This document shows, one piece after another, positions 38,281 through 47,562 of a DNA stretch of 64,000 bases (position 1 is its first letter; every line of letters begins with the position of its first letter). Below the pieces are notes generated by a model. The model had not been told where the DNA came from and made no database searches. It worked only from the letters and a program-made list of their open reading frames with translations. A program made the position numbers and the translations under genes. Source of the DNA: Pseudomonas serbica (GTDB lineage Bacteria > Pseudomonadota > Gammaproteobacteria > Pseudomonadales > Pseudomonadaceae); contig NZ_JAQIYM010000005.1 in assembly GCF_028823535.1 (NCBI RefSeq), positions 186,001 through 250,000 of the forward strand. The letters are read 5' to 3'.

Positions 38281-39552
38281 ATGAAAAAAGTAATGCTCAA
38301 AACCACCATTAGCCTCGCCGTTGCCTTAGCATCCACCCAGATCTTCGCCAGTGGTTTTGCCCTCAACGAACAAAGCATCAGCGGGATGGGGACAGGTTTT
38401 GCCGGGCGATCTTCTGCTGCCGACGACGCATCCACCGTATTTGGCAACCCTGCCGGCATGTCTCGCCTCAAGCGCGAACAAGTAACCGGCGGCGCTGCAT
38501 TCATCGACGCGCACGCTGACATCAGCGATGCCAGCTCGTCGAATGGCGGCACCAACAAGGGCGACATGGTCCCTTTCATGGGCGTGCCTATGGGTTACTA
38601 CGTCAAGCCACTCGATGACCAGTGGGCAGTCGGTTTCGGCGTCTACGCTCCCTTCGGCCTGGTGACCGACTATGAGAACGGCTTCGCCGGCCGTTACTTC
38701 GGCAGCAAGAGCGAAGTCACGATCGTGACCCTGCAGCCAACCGTCAGCTACGCCTTTAACGACAAGGTGTCGATCGGTTTCGGTCCGACGATCAACCGCA
38801 TCGACGGCAAGCTGGAATCGAATCTGTCGCTGAGCCCGAACCCAGCCGCACCGGACGGTGAAGTCAAAATCAAAGGTGACGACACTGCGCTGGGCTACAA
38901 CATCGGTATTCTGGTGCAAGCCACCGACTCCACTCGCGTCGGCCTGACCTATCACTCGAAAGTGAAGTACAAGCTCGAGGGTGACACCAAGGTCAACTAC
39001 GTCGGCCTCGCGGCCCTGCGTCAGAGCCCGAACCAGAAGTACGACGCTTCGCTGGACATCACCACGCCTGAGTCGGTGGACTTCTCGGTCACGCATCAAC
39101 TGGACGACCAGTGGACCCTCTACGCAGGCAGCACCTGGACTCGCTGGAGCCGCCTGAAAGAAATCACCGTCGAGAACAGTGGTGTGCCTGCTGCTTTGAA
39201 CCCAGCGTTTGGCACCATCACCGAAGAACAGAACTGGCACGACACTTGGGCTCACGCCATCGGTGCTTCGTATCAGCTGAACAAGCAATGGGTGTTGCGT
39301 ACCGGCCTGTCGGTCGACCAGTCGCCGACCAACAACGAAAATCGCTCCCCACGCATTCCAACGGGCGATCGCACGATCTTCAGCCTGGGCGCCGGCTGGA
39401 GCCCGACCGACGACCTGACCATCGACGTGGCGTACTCGTACCTGCGTGAAGAGTCGGTCAAGGTCAACGACAACAACGGCCGCCAGGCCTACAGCTCCAA
39501 GTATGAAAACTGGGCGAACGGTTTCGGCGTCGGTGCGACCTACCGCTTCTGA
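38281..39552 (+). CDS. fadL: FadL/OmpP1-family outer-membrane porin
   Basis: This 423-residue outer-membrane beta barrel takes up long-chain fatty acids or other hydrophobic compounds. A signal peptide (about 1-23, ending QIFA) is followed by SGFALNEQSISGMGTGFAGR and the hatch motif VFGNPAGMSRL that is typical of FadL. The chain ends with Phe (GVGATYRF), the outer-membrane sorting residue. AGGAG lies 9 bases before the ATG. The leader has a small perfect hairpin (CGAAAAT/ATTTTCG, 38233-38253). A strong terminator follows. P. aeruginosa has an equal gene next to the peroxidase (PA1288-PA1287). Confidence 0.94.
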   Translation: MKKVMLKTTISLAVALASTQIFASGFALNEQSISGMGTGFAGRSSAADDASTVFGNPAGMSRLKREQVTGGAAFIDAHADISDASSSNGGTNKGDMVPFMGVPMGYYVKPLDDQWAVGFGVYAPFGLVTDYENGFAGRYFGSKSEVTIVTLQPTVSYAFNDKVSIGFGPTINRIDGKLESNLSLSPNPAAPDGEVKIKGDDTALGYNIGILVQATDSTRVGLTYHSKVKYKLEGDTKVNYVGLAALRQSPNQKYDASLDITTPESVDFSVTHQLDDQWTLYAGSTWTRWSRLKEITVENSGVPAALNPAFGTITEEQNWHDTWAHAIGASYQLNKQWVLRTGLSVDQSPTNNENRSPRIPTGDRTIFSLGAGWSPTDDLTIDVAYSYLREESVKVNDNNGRQAYSSKYENWANGFGVGATYRF

Positions 39553-39588
39553 TGACCTGCGGCGAGCCTGAACCCTTCGCCTGACACC

Positions 39589-39626
39589 AAAAAGCCCCGC
39601 TCTCTTGTACAGAGGCGGGGCTTTTT
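39589..39626. terminator. Terminator after fadL (bidirectional form)
   Basis: AAAAAGCCCCGC and GCGGGGCTTTTT pair around TCTCTTGTACAGAG, which can add further pairs with a bulge. The A and T runs on both sides suit both fadL and the opposing peroxidase gene. Confidence 0.9.
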
Positions 39627-39658
39627 AATTTCCACGCATGAGATCAGGCTGGCCGGAA

Positions 39659-39690
39659 GGCCGTCATCGCCAGCAAGCCGGCTCCTACAG
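39659..39690. repeat. Single REP-like element
   Basis: GCCAGCAAGCCGGCTCCTAC within 39659-39690, related to the REP at 54436 and 49141. Unpaired. Confidence 0.65.
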
Positions 39691-39715
39691 TTTGCGTTAT
39701 CCATGTGAGCGTCGA

Positions 39716-40282
39716 TCAGGGCGCTGAAGCCAACGGCGGCGAAGCCAGCGCGTTTTCCACCGCTTCAATGAACTCAGGATCATCGGGCTTGGTCAGGCTG
39801 GAGAAACTGGCGATCACCTTGCCCTGGCGATCAACCACGTACTTGTAGAAATTCCACTTCGGCGCGCCGCTCTGCTCGGCGAGCACCTTGAACAGGTTTG
39901 TTGCATCGTCGCCCCTGACTTTCTGCGGCTCGGTCATGGTGAAGGTCACGCCGTAGTTCACGTAGCAGACCTTGGCCGTCTCGGCGCCATCCTTGGACTC
40001 CTGCTTGAAGTCATTGGACGGCACACCGATCACCTCCAGCCCCTGCTCCTTATACCGCTGATTGAGCGCCTCAAGGCTTTTGAACTGCGGGGCAAAACCA
40101 CAGAAGCTTGCAGTATTGACCACCACCAGCGGCTTGCCGGCGAAGCGCTGGCACAGGTCGATGGATTCATTGGCGCGCAACTTGGGCAACGAGCCCTGCA
40201 GCAACGCCGGGCACTCGGCCGCCTGGGCCAATCCGGTAAAGGCTACCAGTAACGCGGGAACCGCCAGCCAGCGCATCAGCAT
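39716..40282 (-). CDS. Exported glutathione peroxidase-family protein
   Basis: This 188-residue protein has a signal peptide (about 1-22, [12 protein letters not shown]), so it acts in the periplasm. The peroxidatic Cys is residue 61 in [21 protein letters not shown]. The [11 protein letters not shown] segment and the [11 protein letters not shown]rp/Asn region complete the GPx site. Cys rather than selenocysteine is used, so thioredoxin-like donors are likely. AAGGAA lies eight bases before the ATG at 40282. It follows a small membrane gene and an MFS gene on the same strand and is probably in their operon. Confidence 0.92.
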   Translation of the reverse strand: MLMRWLAVPALLVAFTGLAQAAECPALLQGSLPKLRANESIDLCQRFAGKPLVVVNTASFCGFAPQFKSLEALNQRYKEQGLEVIGVPSNDFKQESKDGAETAKVCYVNYGVTFTMTEPQKVRGDDATNLFKVLAEQSGAPKWNFYKYVVDRQGKVIASFSSLTKPDDPEFIEAVENALASPPLASAP

Positions 40283-40349
40283 ATCGGTACTTCCTTGAGA
40301 GTTCGTGTTTGGTCGACGTTACTCGCCCTCACTTCCCGCCAGCAAGCCT

Positions 40350-40472
40350 TTAGCATGCCCCCAGGCCCAGCTGCATCAGCGCCAACCCGCCCTGATGCCA
40401 GCCCCACCATGCCAGCGCCAGCAGCAAGGCGCAGACGGCAGCCACCATGATCCGTGGCCACAGGCTGTTCAT
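40350..40472 (-). CDS. 40-residue single-helix membrane protein coupled to MFS gene
   Basis: The frame reads MNSLWPRIMVAAVCALLLAL, then AWWGWHQGGLALMQLGLGAC and a TAA stop. Its ATG overlaps the TGA of the MFS gene (ATGA, 40469-40472), which strongly suggests coupled translation. It has one hydrophobic helix at residues ~8-25 after a short basic N-terminus, and a second weaker hydrophobic stretch at 28-39. It ends 68 bp before the peroxidase start. No family is recognised. It could be a small partner of the transporter (inference). Confidence 0.72.
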   Translation of the reverse strand: MNSLWPRIMVAAVCALLLALAWWGWHQGGLALMQLGLGAC

Positions 40473-41677
40473 GTCGCACTCATCTGGGTTTGCAGGCGCG
40501 CCACCGGCCGCTCACGCACGGGCCAGTTCAGGGCTGCAGCCATCAGGCTCAAGAGAATCGCCACCTGCCAGATCAAGTCGTAGCTCCCCGTCCGGTCATA
40601 CACCACCCCGCCCAGCCAGCCACCGAGAAACGATCCGAGCTGGTGAAACAGGAACACTATCCCACCGAGCATGGACAAGTTTCGTACACCGAACAAGGTG
40701 GCCACGGTGCCGTTGGTCAAGGGCACGGTCGATAACCACAGCAATCCCATGGCCATCCCGAACAGGTAAGCGCTGGTGGTGGTCACTGGCGCCCACAGGA
40801 ACAGCGCGATCACCACTGCGCGCAACAAGTACAGGGCAGTGAGCAAGCGCGGCTTGGACATGCGCCCGCCGAGCCAGCCGGCGGTATAGGTGCCGAAGAT
40901 GTTGAACAGGCCGATCAGCGCCAGCACGGTGGTGCCGACTGTCGCCGGCAAATGCTGATCCACCAGGTAGGCCGGCAGGTGCACGCCAATGAACACCACC
41001 TGGAACCCACAGACAAAAAAACCGAACGCCAGCAGCCAGAATCCCGAATGGGAACAGGCCTCTTTCAGCGCTTCAGAGAGAGTTTGTTCGTGGCCGAGTA
41101 CCGGCAGCGGCTTGTCCTTGAGCATGCCCACCAGCGGCACGATCAGCGCCACCAGCACGCCCAGCGCCAGCAATGCCGCGGACCAGCCGAGCCAGCCGAT
41201 CAACCCCAGCGTGCCCGGCAGCATCGCGAACTGGCCGAACGAACCGGCGGCGCTGGCGATGCCCATGCCCATGCTGCGTTTTTCCGGCGGCACCGCGCGC
41301 CCGACCACGCCGAGGATCACCGAGAAGGAGGTGCCGGACAGGCCGATCCCGATCAGCAGGCCGGCGCTCAGGGACAAGGTCCCCGGCGAGTCGGAAAGCC
41401 CCATGCACACTAGGCCTGCCGCGTACAGGACACCGCCGACCAGCACCACTTTCGCCGCGCCAAAACGGTCGGCCAAGGCACCGGTGAACGGTTGCGCCAG
41501 GCCCCAGATCAGGTTCTGCAGAGCGATGGCAAAGGCAAAGACCTCACGCCCCCAGCCGAACTCGGCGCTCATCGGTGCCAGGAACAGCCCGAAACCGTGC
41601 CGCACTCCCAGGGACAACGCCAGGATCAGCGCACTGCCCACCAATACCCAACCGCACGTACGCCACATCGATGTCAT
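40469..41677 (-). CDS. MFS transporter under MarR-type operator
   Basis: This 402-residue protein has twelve predicted helices. It begins MTSMWRTCGWVLVGSALILALSLG (first residues then TM1) and has SLGVRHGFGLFLAPMSAEFGWGRE, the pattern of the OFA/monocarboxylate-like MFS branch. The loop motif ALADRFGAAKVVL is present. Substrate not readable. GGAG lies 8 bases before the ATG, and a 16-bp palindrome (41693-41708) stands 15 bp upstream. P. aeruginosa PA1286, between the MarR gene and the peroxidase, is the like gene by position. Confidence 0.9.
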   Translation of the reverse strand: MTSMWRTCGWVLVGSALILALSLGVRHGFGLFLAPMSAEFGWGREVFAFAIALQNLIWGLAQPFTGALADRFGAAKVVLVGGVLYAAGLVCMGLSDSPGTLSLSAGLLIGIGLSGTSFSVILGVVGRAVPPEKRSMGMGIASAAGSFGQFAMLPGTLGLIGWLGWSAALLALGVLVALIVPLVGMLKDKPLPVLGHEQTLSEALKEACSHSGFWLLAFGFFVCGFQVVFIGVHLPAYLVDQHLPATVGTTVLALIGLFNIFGTYTAGWLGGRMSKPRLLTALYLLRAVVIALFLWAPVTTTSAYLFGMAMGLLWLSTVPLTNGTVATLFGVRNLSMLGGIVFLFHQLGSFLGGWLGGVVYDRTGSYDLIWQVAILLSLMAAALNWPVRERPVARLQTQMSAT

Positions 41678-41692
41678 TCTTGTTCTCCAGTC

Positions 41693-41708
41693 GCGGGTAT
41701 ATACCCGC
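41693..41708 (-). promoter_or_regulatory. MarR-type operator / -10 of MFS gene
   Basis: GCGGGTATATACCCGC is a perfect 16-bp palindrome. TATATA in its centre could be the -10 of the MFS promoter, with the ribosome site GGAG starting ~8 bases further on. Confidence 0.75.
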
Positions 41709-41729
41709 TTATGATCGAGCGAACCGGCC

Positions 41730-42134
41730 TCATGCCAGTTCGTCCAGCAATTTGAGTAACGTTTCGCGTTTTTCGGCCCCCAGGCGATCGATCAATCGCT
41801 GTTGCGCTGCCTCCCAGGCTGGCAAAGCGGCTTTGAGGCGCTCGGCGCCCGCTTCGGTCAGCTGGACGATGCGATTGCGCATGTCCTCGCCCTCGACCAG
41901 CATCACCAGGCCTTCACCTTCCAGCACCCGCAAATTGCGTCCCAGGGTACTGCGATCCAGCCCCATGGCCTCAGCCAGGGTGGAAATACTCGGTTGGTCC
42001 AGGCGCTGCAGATTGCACAGCAAAGAATACTGGGCAACGTTGATTCCGAAGCCATCGAGAGCGCCGTCGTAATGCCTGCTGACGCCACGGGCGGCGCGAC
42101 GCAGGTTGATACATAAACATTGGGAGTCGAGCAT
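41730..42134 (-). CDS. MarR-family transcriptional regulator
   Basis: This is a 134-residue winged-helix repressor: dimer helix (LRRAARGVSRHYDGALDGF), recognition region ISTLAEAMGLDRSTLGRNLRVLEGEGLV (about 49-76) and wing around DMRNRIVQLTEAG. Cys6 and Cys8 (SQCLCINL) sit at the start of helix 1, where OhrR-like members carry a redox Cys. Redox sensing is only a possibility. There is no ribosome site before the ATG at 42134, and an operator with TATATA ends five bases before it, so the mRNA may be leaderless. The same box lies before the MFS gene, making that gene its likely target. Confidence 0.9.
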   Translation of the reverse strand: MLDSQCLCINLRRAARGVSRHYDGALDGFGINVAQYSLLCNLQRLDQPSISTLAEAMGLDRSTLGRNLRVLEGEGLVMLVEGEDMRNRIVQLTEAGAERLKAALPAWEAAQQRLIDRLGAEKRETLLKLLDELA

Positions 42135-42138
42135 GATG

Positions 42139-42152
42139 CGTGTATATACCCG
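42139..42152 (-). promoter_or_regulatory. MarR-type operator before the marR gene
   Basis: CGTGTATATACCCG differs from the MFS-gene palindrome by one base in the left half. TATATA (42143-42148) may be the -10, with TTGCAC (42164-42169) as a -35 in the end of cobS. Confidence 0.68.
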
Positions 42153-42155
42153 TGG

Positions 42156-42887
42156 TTAGATGAGTGCAAGTCCTGCGAGCATCGCAACTTCCAGCAATTC
42201 CAGCAACGCCCCCGCCGTGTCTCCCGTCGTGCCACCCAATCGACGCCGCATCACCTGCCTCAGCCAGACAAAAATCAATGCCGCCAGCAGCAACGCCCAA
42301 ACACCGTCGAGGCCGGCGATCAGCACACACAACAGGCTGCTTGCCGCCAACACCTGCTTGCCCGCCAGGCGCGGAAGATGATCGGCCAGGGCCTGCCCCA
42401 AACCGCCGGGACGTACGTAAGGCGTGGTGAGGAACAATCCCAGTAACGCGCTGCGGCTGATCAAGGGAACAATGATCAGGGCCAGTGCCTGCTGTTGCTC
42501 GATCAGCGCAACCAGGGCGGCAAATTTCAACAGCATCACCAACACCAGTGTGACCACTGCAATCGGCCCGCTGCGTGGATCCTTCATGATCGTCAACGTG
42601 CGCTCACGATCACCGAATCCGCCAAGCCAGGCATCAGCGCTATCGGCCAGGCCGTCCAGGTGCAGCGCGCCGCTGAGCAGCACCCACACCGCCAGCAACA
42701 CTGCCGCGTGAAGCAACAATGGCGTACCCAGCAACAGCCAGTTCAACACCCACAGCATCGCGCCGAACAGCAAACCCACCAGCGGATAAAACAGCAGCGA
42801 GCGCCCCAGTTCTTCAGGCGTCGGCATGCCCGGCAAGCGAATCGGCAGGCTGCTCAGGAATTGCAGGGCGATCCAGAATGGCAACAT
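42156..42887 (-). CDS. cobS: Adenosylcobinamide-GDP ribazoletransferase (cobalamin synthase)
   Basis: CobS (CobV in Pseudomonas denitrificans terms) joins AdoCbi-GDP and alpha-ribazole(-phosphate) in the inner membrane. The 243-residue polytopic protein begins LPFWIALQFLSSLPIRLPG. It carries the conserved acidic motif SGALHLDGLADSADAWLGG and MKDPRSGPIAVV, and later RRRLGGTTGDTAGALLEL. It is the last gene of the cluster, two bases from the cobC stop. The marR promoter probably overlaps its 3' end. Confidence 0.95.
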   Translation of the reverse strand: MLPFWIALQFLSSLPIRLPGMPTPEELGRSLLFYPLVGLLFGAMLWVLNWLLLGTPLLLHAAVLLAVWVLLSGALHLDGLADSADAWLGGFGDRERTLTIMKDPRSGPIAVVTLVLVMLLKFAALVALIEQQQALALIIVPLISRSALLGLFLTTPYVRPGGLGQALADHLPRLAGKQVLAASSLLCVLIAGLDGVWALLLAALIFVWLRQVMRRRLGGTTGDTAGALLELLEVAMLAGLALI

Positions 42888-42889
42888 GT

Positions 42890-43465
42890 TCAGCGCACTT
42901 CCCTTAATACGCCATCGGGCTCGACCGCCAGCGAGAACAGCGCCCCATGCGCCACTTCAACATTGAGCAGTTGCTCCCTCGGCAAACCGCGGGCATGGGC
43001 CAGCAACAATCGCATGACCCCACCATGACTGATCAGCAGCACACGTTCCCCGGCGTACGCCGCCTGCAAACGCGCCACTGCCGCCAGCACCCGCGCGGAA
43101 AAGTCCGTGACCGGCTCGCCTTCCGGTGGAGTAAAGGCATAAGGATCAGCCCAGAACAAACCCAGATCCTCGGCGTCGGTCTCCATCAGCGCCGCAGCGC
43201 TCTGCCCTTCCCAGGCACCGAAGTGCAGTTCTTGCAGGTTCCTGTCCAGCTCGATCGGCAGCCCCGATTGCACCGCCAGCTCTTCGGCGAACCGGGCACA
43301 GCGCTGCAACGGCGAACTGACCAGGCGATCCCAAGGTCCCTGCTCCGCCACCGCTGCGCGCATCTGCGCCCAGCCCTTGTCCGTCAGCGCGTCGTCGAGG
43401 CTGCCACGCAAGCCGCCGCCGAGTTCGGTTTCACCGTGGCGCAACAGGTCCAGGTGCAAGATCAT
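42890..43465 (-). CDS. cobC: Alpha-ribazole phosphatase
   Basis: This histidine phosphatase removes the 5' phosphate of alpha-ribazole-P (or of adenosylcobalamin-5'-P). It has 191 residues. The phospho-His motif is [20 protein letters not shown], the second His is in [14 protein letters not shown] and the acidic residue in [12 protein letters not shown]. Its ATG overlaps the cobT stop (ATGA, 43462-43465). Confidence 0.93.
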   Translation of the reverse strand: MILHLDLLRHGETELGGGLRGSLDDALTDKGWAQMRAAVAEQGPWDRLVSSPLQRCARFAEELAVQSGLPIELDRNLQELHFGAWEGQSAAALMETDAEDLGLFWADPYAFTPPEGEPVTDFSARVLAAVARLQAAYAGERVLLISHGGVMRLLLAHARGLPREQLLNVEVAHGALFSLAVEPDGVLREVR

Positions 43466-44517
43466 GCCGGACGGTCCGCCACCGCTGCTTCGGCGAACGT
43501 CGCCATCTGCCCGTGCAGGTCACAGGCCAGACGCAGCAATGGCACCGCCAACGCCGCGCCACTGCCCTCGCCCAAGCGCAAGCCGAGGTCCAGCAAGGGC
43601 TCGGCATTCAGGGTTTCCAGCACATGGCGATGCCCCGGCTCAGCCCCGCGATGACCGAACAACAGCCATGGGCGGCACGATGGATTCAAGCGCACCGCCA
43701 CCAACGCCGCGACGCTGCAAATGAACCCGTCCACCAATACCGCGATGCCTTGCTGGGCGCATGCCAGGTAGGCGCCGACCAGTGCCGCAACCTCAAAACC
43801 ACCGAGATTGAACAGGGTTTGCAGCGCATCGCCACGCTGAGCGCCGTGCAAGGCCAGCGCGCGTTCGATCACTCGGGCTTTATGACTGACCCCCGACGCA
43901 TCCAGCCCCGTCCCCGGCCCGGCCAGGTGCACCACCGGACAATCGAGCAAGGCACAGGCCAGGGCGCTGGCCGCCGTGGTGTTGCCGATGCCCATTTCGC
44001 CACCGATGAACAGTTGCGCGCCCATGGCGACGGCCCGCTGCACGCTGTCGCGGCCGGCCTGCAAGGCACGCTCACCCTGAGCCACGGTCATCGCCGGAGC
44101 CTGGGCGAAATTCGCCGTACCCGGACCGATGTTCAAGTGACGCACACCCGCCAGGTTCAATGACGGCGTGATGGTGCCAAGATCGACCACCTCCAGGGAG
44201 GCGCCCAACTGCCGCGCCAATACGCTGATCGCCGCACCGCCGCTGACGAAGTTTTGCAGCATCTGTCCGGTGACTTCCTGTGGATAGGCCGACACACCCT
44301 CGGCCACTACACCATGGTCACCGGCAAAAATCGCGATCCACAACCGCTCCAGAGTCGGCTTGACCTGCCCCTGCAGCCCGGCCAGTTGCACCGCCACCGC
44401 CTCAAGCTGGCCGAGGGAACCAGCCGGTTTGGTCAGTTGCTGTTGACGGGCTTGCGCCTGTTCGACAGCCTGGGCGTCGATCGGTCGGCACGGGTTCAGC
44501 CACCAGGAGGGGTTCAT
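43462..44517 (-). CDS. cobT: Nicotinate-nucleotide:dimethylbenzimidazole phosphoribosyltransferase
   Basis: CobT makes alpha-ribazole-5'-phosphate from DMB and nicotinate mononucleotide. From the ATG at 44517 it has 351 residues. The start is fixed by the ATGA overlap with cobU (44514-44517). It has [36 protein letters not shown] and the late [18 protein letters not shown] acidic site. The base it activates is supplied by BluB, encoded in the same cluster. Confidence 0.96.
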   Translation of the reverse strand: MNPSWWLNPCRPIDAQAVEQAQARQQQLTKPAGSLGQLEAVAVQLAGLQGQVKPTLERLWIAIFAGDHGVVAEGVSAYPQEVTGQMLQNFVSGGAAISVLARQLGASLEVVDLGTITPSLNLAGVRHLNIGPGTANFAQAPAMTVAQGERALQAGRDSVQRAVAMGAQLFIGGEMGIGNTTAASALACALLDCPVVHLAGPGTGLDASGVSHKARVIERALALHGAQRGDALQTLFNLGGFEVAALVGAYLACAQQGIAVLVDGFICSVAALVAVRLNPSCRPWLLFGHRGAEPGHRHVLETLNAEPLLDLGLRLGEGSGAALAVPLLRLACDLHGQMATFAEAAVADRPA

Positions 44518-45035
44518 AACGCAGTTCCTTTCAAAGTCAGGGGCAGGCCGGCGACGGTCAGGATGACGCGCTGACAACGCTCGGCCAGGGCTTGATGCAG
44601 CCAACCGGCTTCATCGACATAGCGGCGAGTCAATTCGCCCAGGGGCACGACACCCATTCCGGTCTCGTTGCTGACAAAAATGATTTCACCCGGCAACGAC
44701 GCCAGGCATTCGAGCAAGGCTTCGCGCTCGGCGTTCAGGCGTTCGGCATCGTCAAGCATCAGCAGGTTGGTCAGCCACAGCGTCAGGCAGTCCACCAGCA
44801 GGCAGCGCTCAGCGCTGGCGGTTTCACGCAGGACGCGGGCCAGTTCCAGCGGCTCTTCGATCAGCGCCCATTCGGCCGGACGGCGGGCGCGATGATGGGC
44901 CACGCGCTCATTCATTTCGCCGTCCAGGGGTTGGCTGGTGGCGATGTAGGTCACCTGGAGCCGACTGTCGGTTGCCAGTTTTTCAGCCAGGCGACTCTTG
45001 CCGGAGCGGGCGCCGCCGAGGATCAGTTGGAGCAT
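44514..45035 (-). CDS. cobU: Adenosylcobinamide kinase / guanylyltransferase
   Basis: This 173-residue bifunctional enzyme (CobP in Pseudomonas nomenclature) phosphorylates adenosylcobinamide and transfers GMP to it. It has the P-loop [17 protein letters not shown] (about 5-21), the active His region [13 protein letters not shown] and the [12 protein letters not shown] and [11 protein letters not shown] motifs. It starts the second half of the cob cluster, 86 bp after cobQ. That gap holds a REP. Confidence 0.96.
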   Translation of the reverse strand: MLQLILGGARSGKSRLAEKLATDSRLQVTYIATSQPLDGEMNERVAHHRARRPAEWALIEEPLELARVLRETASAERCLLVDCLTLWLTNLLMLDDAERLNAEREALLECLASLPGEIIFVSNETGMGVVPLGELTRRYVDEAGWLHQALAERCQRVILTVAGLPLTLKGTAL

Positions 45036-45074
45036 GGTTCATTCCTGTAAATGTGCAGTGAGGCCACTGCAGTC

Positions 45075-45098
45075 TTCGCGAGCAGGCTCGCTCCCACA
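45075..45098. repeat. Single REP between cobQ and cobU
   Basis: TTCGCGAGCAGGCTCGCTCC and CACA follow, one palindromic unit in the only sizeable gap of the cob cluster. Confidence 0.85.
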
Positions 45099-45121
45099 AT
45101 GGAACGCGGTCAACTGCCAAC

Positions 45122-46573
45122 TCAAATCCCGCAAAGCTCACGCAGCAGCCCGGTATCCAGATGCTTCTCCACCAGATCCGCCAACCGCTCGATATCCCGT
45201 TCGCGCAACCCGTGGTAATCCACGTCCTGCACATCCTGCAGTCCCGCCCAACGCAACAGCGCACTGCACGCCGCCGCAGACTCGAACAGGCCATGCAGGT
45301 AGGTGCCGATAATCTGCCCGTCAACACTCTGCGCGCCATCGCAGCGGCCATCGTCCAGCTGCACGGCAGCGTTTTCCAGGGCCGGGCCGGTGGTGACGCC
45401 AGCGTGGATTTCATAACCGCTGACTTCAGCATTCTCCAGCGCCAGGCGTCCGCGTACATTGCGCAGCTGCTTCTCTTCTTCCAACTGCGTTTCAAACGCC
45501 AGCAACCCCAGCCCCGCACTCGAACCCGGCGCGCCTTCAAGGCCCAGCGGATCATGCACTTGCTCACCGAGCATTTGCAGGCCACCGCAAATGCCCAGGA
45601 CTTTTCCACCGTAGCGCAAATGCCGGGAGATCGCGGTATCCCAGGCGTTGGCGCGCAGGTACGCAAGGTCGCTGCGCACGCTTTTCGAGCCCGGCAGGAT
45701 GATCAGGTCGGCTGGCGGAATCACCTGGCCGGGGCCGATGAATTGCAGGTCCACTTGCGGGTGCAGGCGCAGCGGATCGAAATCGGTGTGGTTGCTGATG
45801 CGCGGCAGTACCGGCACCACCACTTTCAACACGTGCCCGGCCTTGTCGGCCTGGCGCTGATCGATGCCGTCCTCGGCCTCCAGGTGCAAGTCCATCACGT
45901 ACGGCAGCACGCCGATCACCGGTTTGCCGGTGCGTGCCTCAAGCCAGTCGAGACCAGGTTGCAGCAGCGCGATGTCGCCGCGAAAACGGTTGATGATGAA
46001 ACCTTTGACCCGCGCCTGTTCGCTCGGTGACAGCAGTTCCAGGGTGCCCACCAGATGGGCGAAAACACCCCCGCGATTGATGTCGGCGATCAGTACCACC
46101 GGGCAATCCACCGCTTCGGCAAAACCCATGTTGGCGATGTCGCCCGCGCGCAGATTGATCTCGGCCGGCGAGCCCGCGCCTTCGACCATCACCAGCGGAT
46201 AGGCCGCGCTCAAGCGCTCATGGGAGGCCAACACCGCCTGCATGGCGATCGCTTTGTAGTCGTGATAGGCCACGGCGTTCATGGTCGTGACCGCACGTCC
46301 ATGGATGATCACCTGGGCGCCGGTATCGCTGTTGGGCTTGAGCAGCACCGGGTTCATGTCGGTGTGGGGCTCGAGAAAGGCAGCCTGGGCTTGCACAGCC
46401 TGGGCCCGCCCGATCTCGCCACCGTCGGCGGTCACCGCGCTGTTGAGCGCCATGTTCTGCGGCTTGAACGGCACCACGCTGACACCCTGGCGTGTCGCCC
46501 AGCGGCACAGGGCCGTCACCAGGGTGCTTTTACCGGCGTCGGAGGTGGTGCCTTGCACCATCAGCGTGGTCAT
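45122..46573 (-). CDS. cobQ: Cobyric acid synthase
   Basis: CobQ (CbiP) amidates four side chains of adenosylcobyrinate a,c-diamide using glutamine and ATP. The 483-residue protein has an N-terminal dethiobiotin-synthetase-like domain with [20 protein letters not shown] and a C-terminal class I glutamine amidotransferase with the Cys in [18 protein letters not shown]. Its ATG overlaps the stop of the decarboxylase gene (46570-46573, ATGA). Confidence 0.96.
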   Translation of the reverse strand: MTTLMVQGTTSDAGKSTLVTALCRWATRQGVSVVPFKPQNMALNSAVTADGGEIGRAQAVQAQAAFLEPHTDMNPVLLKPNSDTGAQVIIHGRAVTTMNAVAYHDYKAIAMQAVLASHERLSAAYPLVMVEGAGSPAEINLRAGDIANMGFAEAVDCPVVLIADINRGGVFAHLVGTLELLSPSEQARVKGFIINRFRGDIALLQPGLDWLEARTGKPVIGVLPYVMDLHLEAEDGIDQRQADKAGHVLKVVVPVLPRISNHTDFDPLRLHPQVDLQFIGPGQVIPPADLIILPGSKSVRSDLAYLRANAWDTAISRHLRYGGKVLGICGGLQMLGEQVHDPLGLEGAPGSSAGLGLLAFETQLEEEKQLRNVRGRLALENAEVSGYEIHAGVTTGPALENAAVQLDDGRCDGAQSVDGQIIGTYLHGLFESAAACSALLRWAGLQDVQDVDYHGLRERDIERLADLVEKHLDTGLLRELCGI

Positions 46574-47562
46574 GGGTGTTCCTTGGCGAAGGCGTCCAGC
46601 GCCGATTCGAGGCGTGCCCAGTCGGCTTCATCGCCAGGCAGGCCGAAACGCAGGCTGCTGTTGTGGATGAACAGGCGCAGCAGAATGCCGCGCCGGGCCA
46701 TGAAGTCGTGCAACAGCTCGGCGCGCTCGGTGATCAGCCACTGGAACAAGGCGCAACCGCCCTGGGGTTCGAAGCCGTATTGAGTCAACAGAGTGGCCAG
46801 CCGCGCGCTGGCCTCTTCGGCGCGCACCCGCTGGCGCGTGTGCCCTTCGGTGTCGCGCAGGCACGCCTGGCCCAGCACACGGGTCGGCCCGCTGACCGCC
46901 CAGGGCCCGACCTGCTCGGCGAGCAACTTGAGCAGCCTGCGCTCCGCCAGGACAAACCCCAGGCGCACCCCGGCCAGGCCGAAAAACTTGCCAAAGGAGC
47001 GCAGCACGATCAGACCGACCTGATGGGCAAACGGCGCCACGCTCAGGTGCGGCGTGTTGTCCATGAAGGCCTCGTCCACCACCAGCCAGCCACCGCGCGG
47101 AGCGAGGCGCGAATGCCAGTCGAGCAGACGCGCGGGCGTCAGGTTCAGCCCGGTCGGGTTGTTCGGGTTGACCACCACCAGCACGTCGAGGCTATCGACG
47201 AAGAAGTCGACTTCCTGCTCCAGCACCTCGCGCACAATGTATCCGTTGCGCCGCCACGCCTCGGCATGCTCGGCATAACAGGGCGACAGCACGCCGACCT
47301 TGCCCGCCCGGCGCAGGCGCGGCAGCAACTGGATGGCCATCTGCGAGCCGGCCACCGGCAATGCCTGCAGGGTGCCGTAATAGTCGCAGGCCGCCTGCTC
47401 CAGGCCGTCATCGGTTTCCGGCAATCGCGCCCAGGCGCGCAGCGGAATGTCCGGCACGGGAAATGGCCAGGGCGCCAGGCCGCTGGACAGGTCGAGCCAA
47501 TCGGCTTCGTCAATGCCGTAATCGTGCGCCGCCTTGCGCAGTCGTCCGCCGTGCTCAAGCAT
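46570..47562 (-). CDS. cobD: L-threonine-O-3-phosphate decarboxylase
   Basis: This PLP enzyme makes (R)-1-aminopropan-2-ol phosphate, the linker of the nucleotide loop (CobD in Salmonella, CobC in Pseudomonas). From the ATG at 47562 it has 330 residues starting [17 protein letters not shown]. It has [24 protein letters not shown] and the PLP-Lys segment [18 protein letters not shown]. It overlaps the end of the cbiB frame by eight bases. Confidence 0.95.
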   Translation of the reverse strand: MLEHGGRLRKAAHDYGIDEADWLDLSSGLAPWPFPVPDIPLRAWARLPETDDGLEQAACDYYGTLQALPVAGSQMAIQLLPRLRRAGKVGVLSPCYAEHAEAWRRNGYIVREVLEQEVDFFVDSLDVLVVVNPNNPTGLNLTPARLLDWHSRLAPRGGWLVVDEAFMDNTPHLSVAPFAHQVGLIVLRSFGKFFGLAGVRLGFVLAERRLLKLLAEQVGPWAVSGPTRVLGQACLRDTEGHTRQRVRAEEASARLATLLTQYGFEPQGGCALFQWLITERAELLHDFMARRGILLRLFIHNSSLRFGLPGDEADWARLESALDAFAKEHP

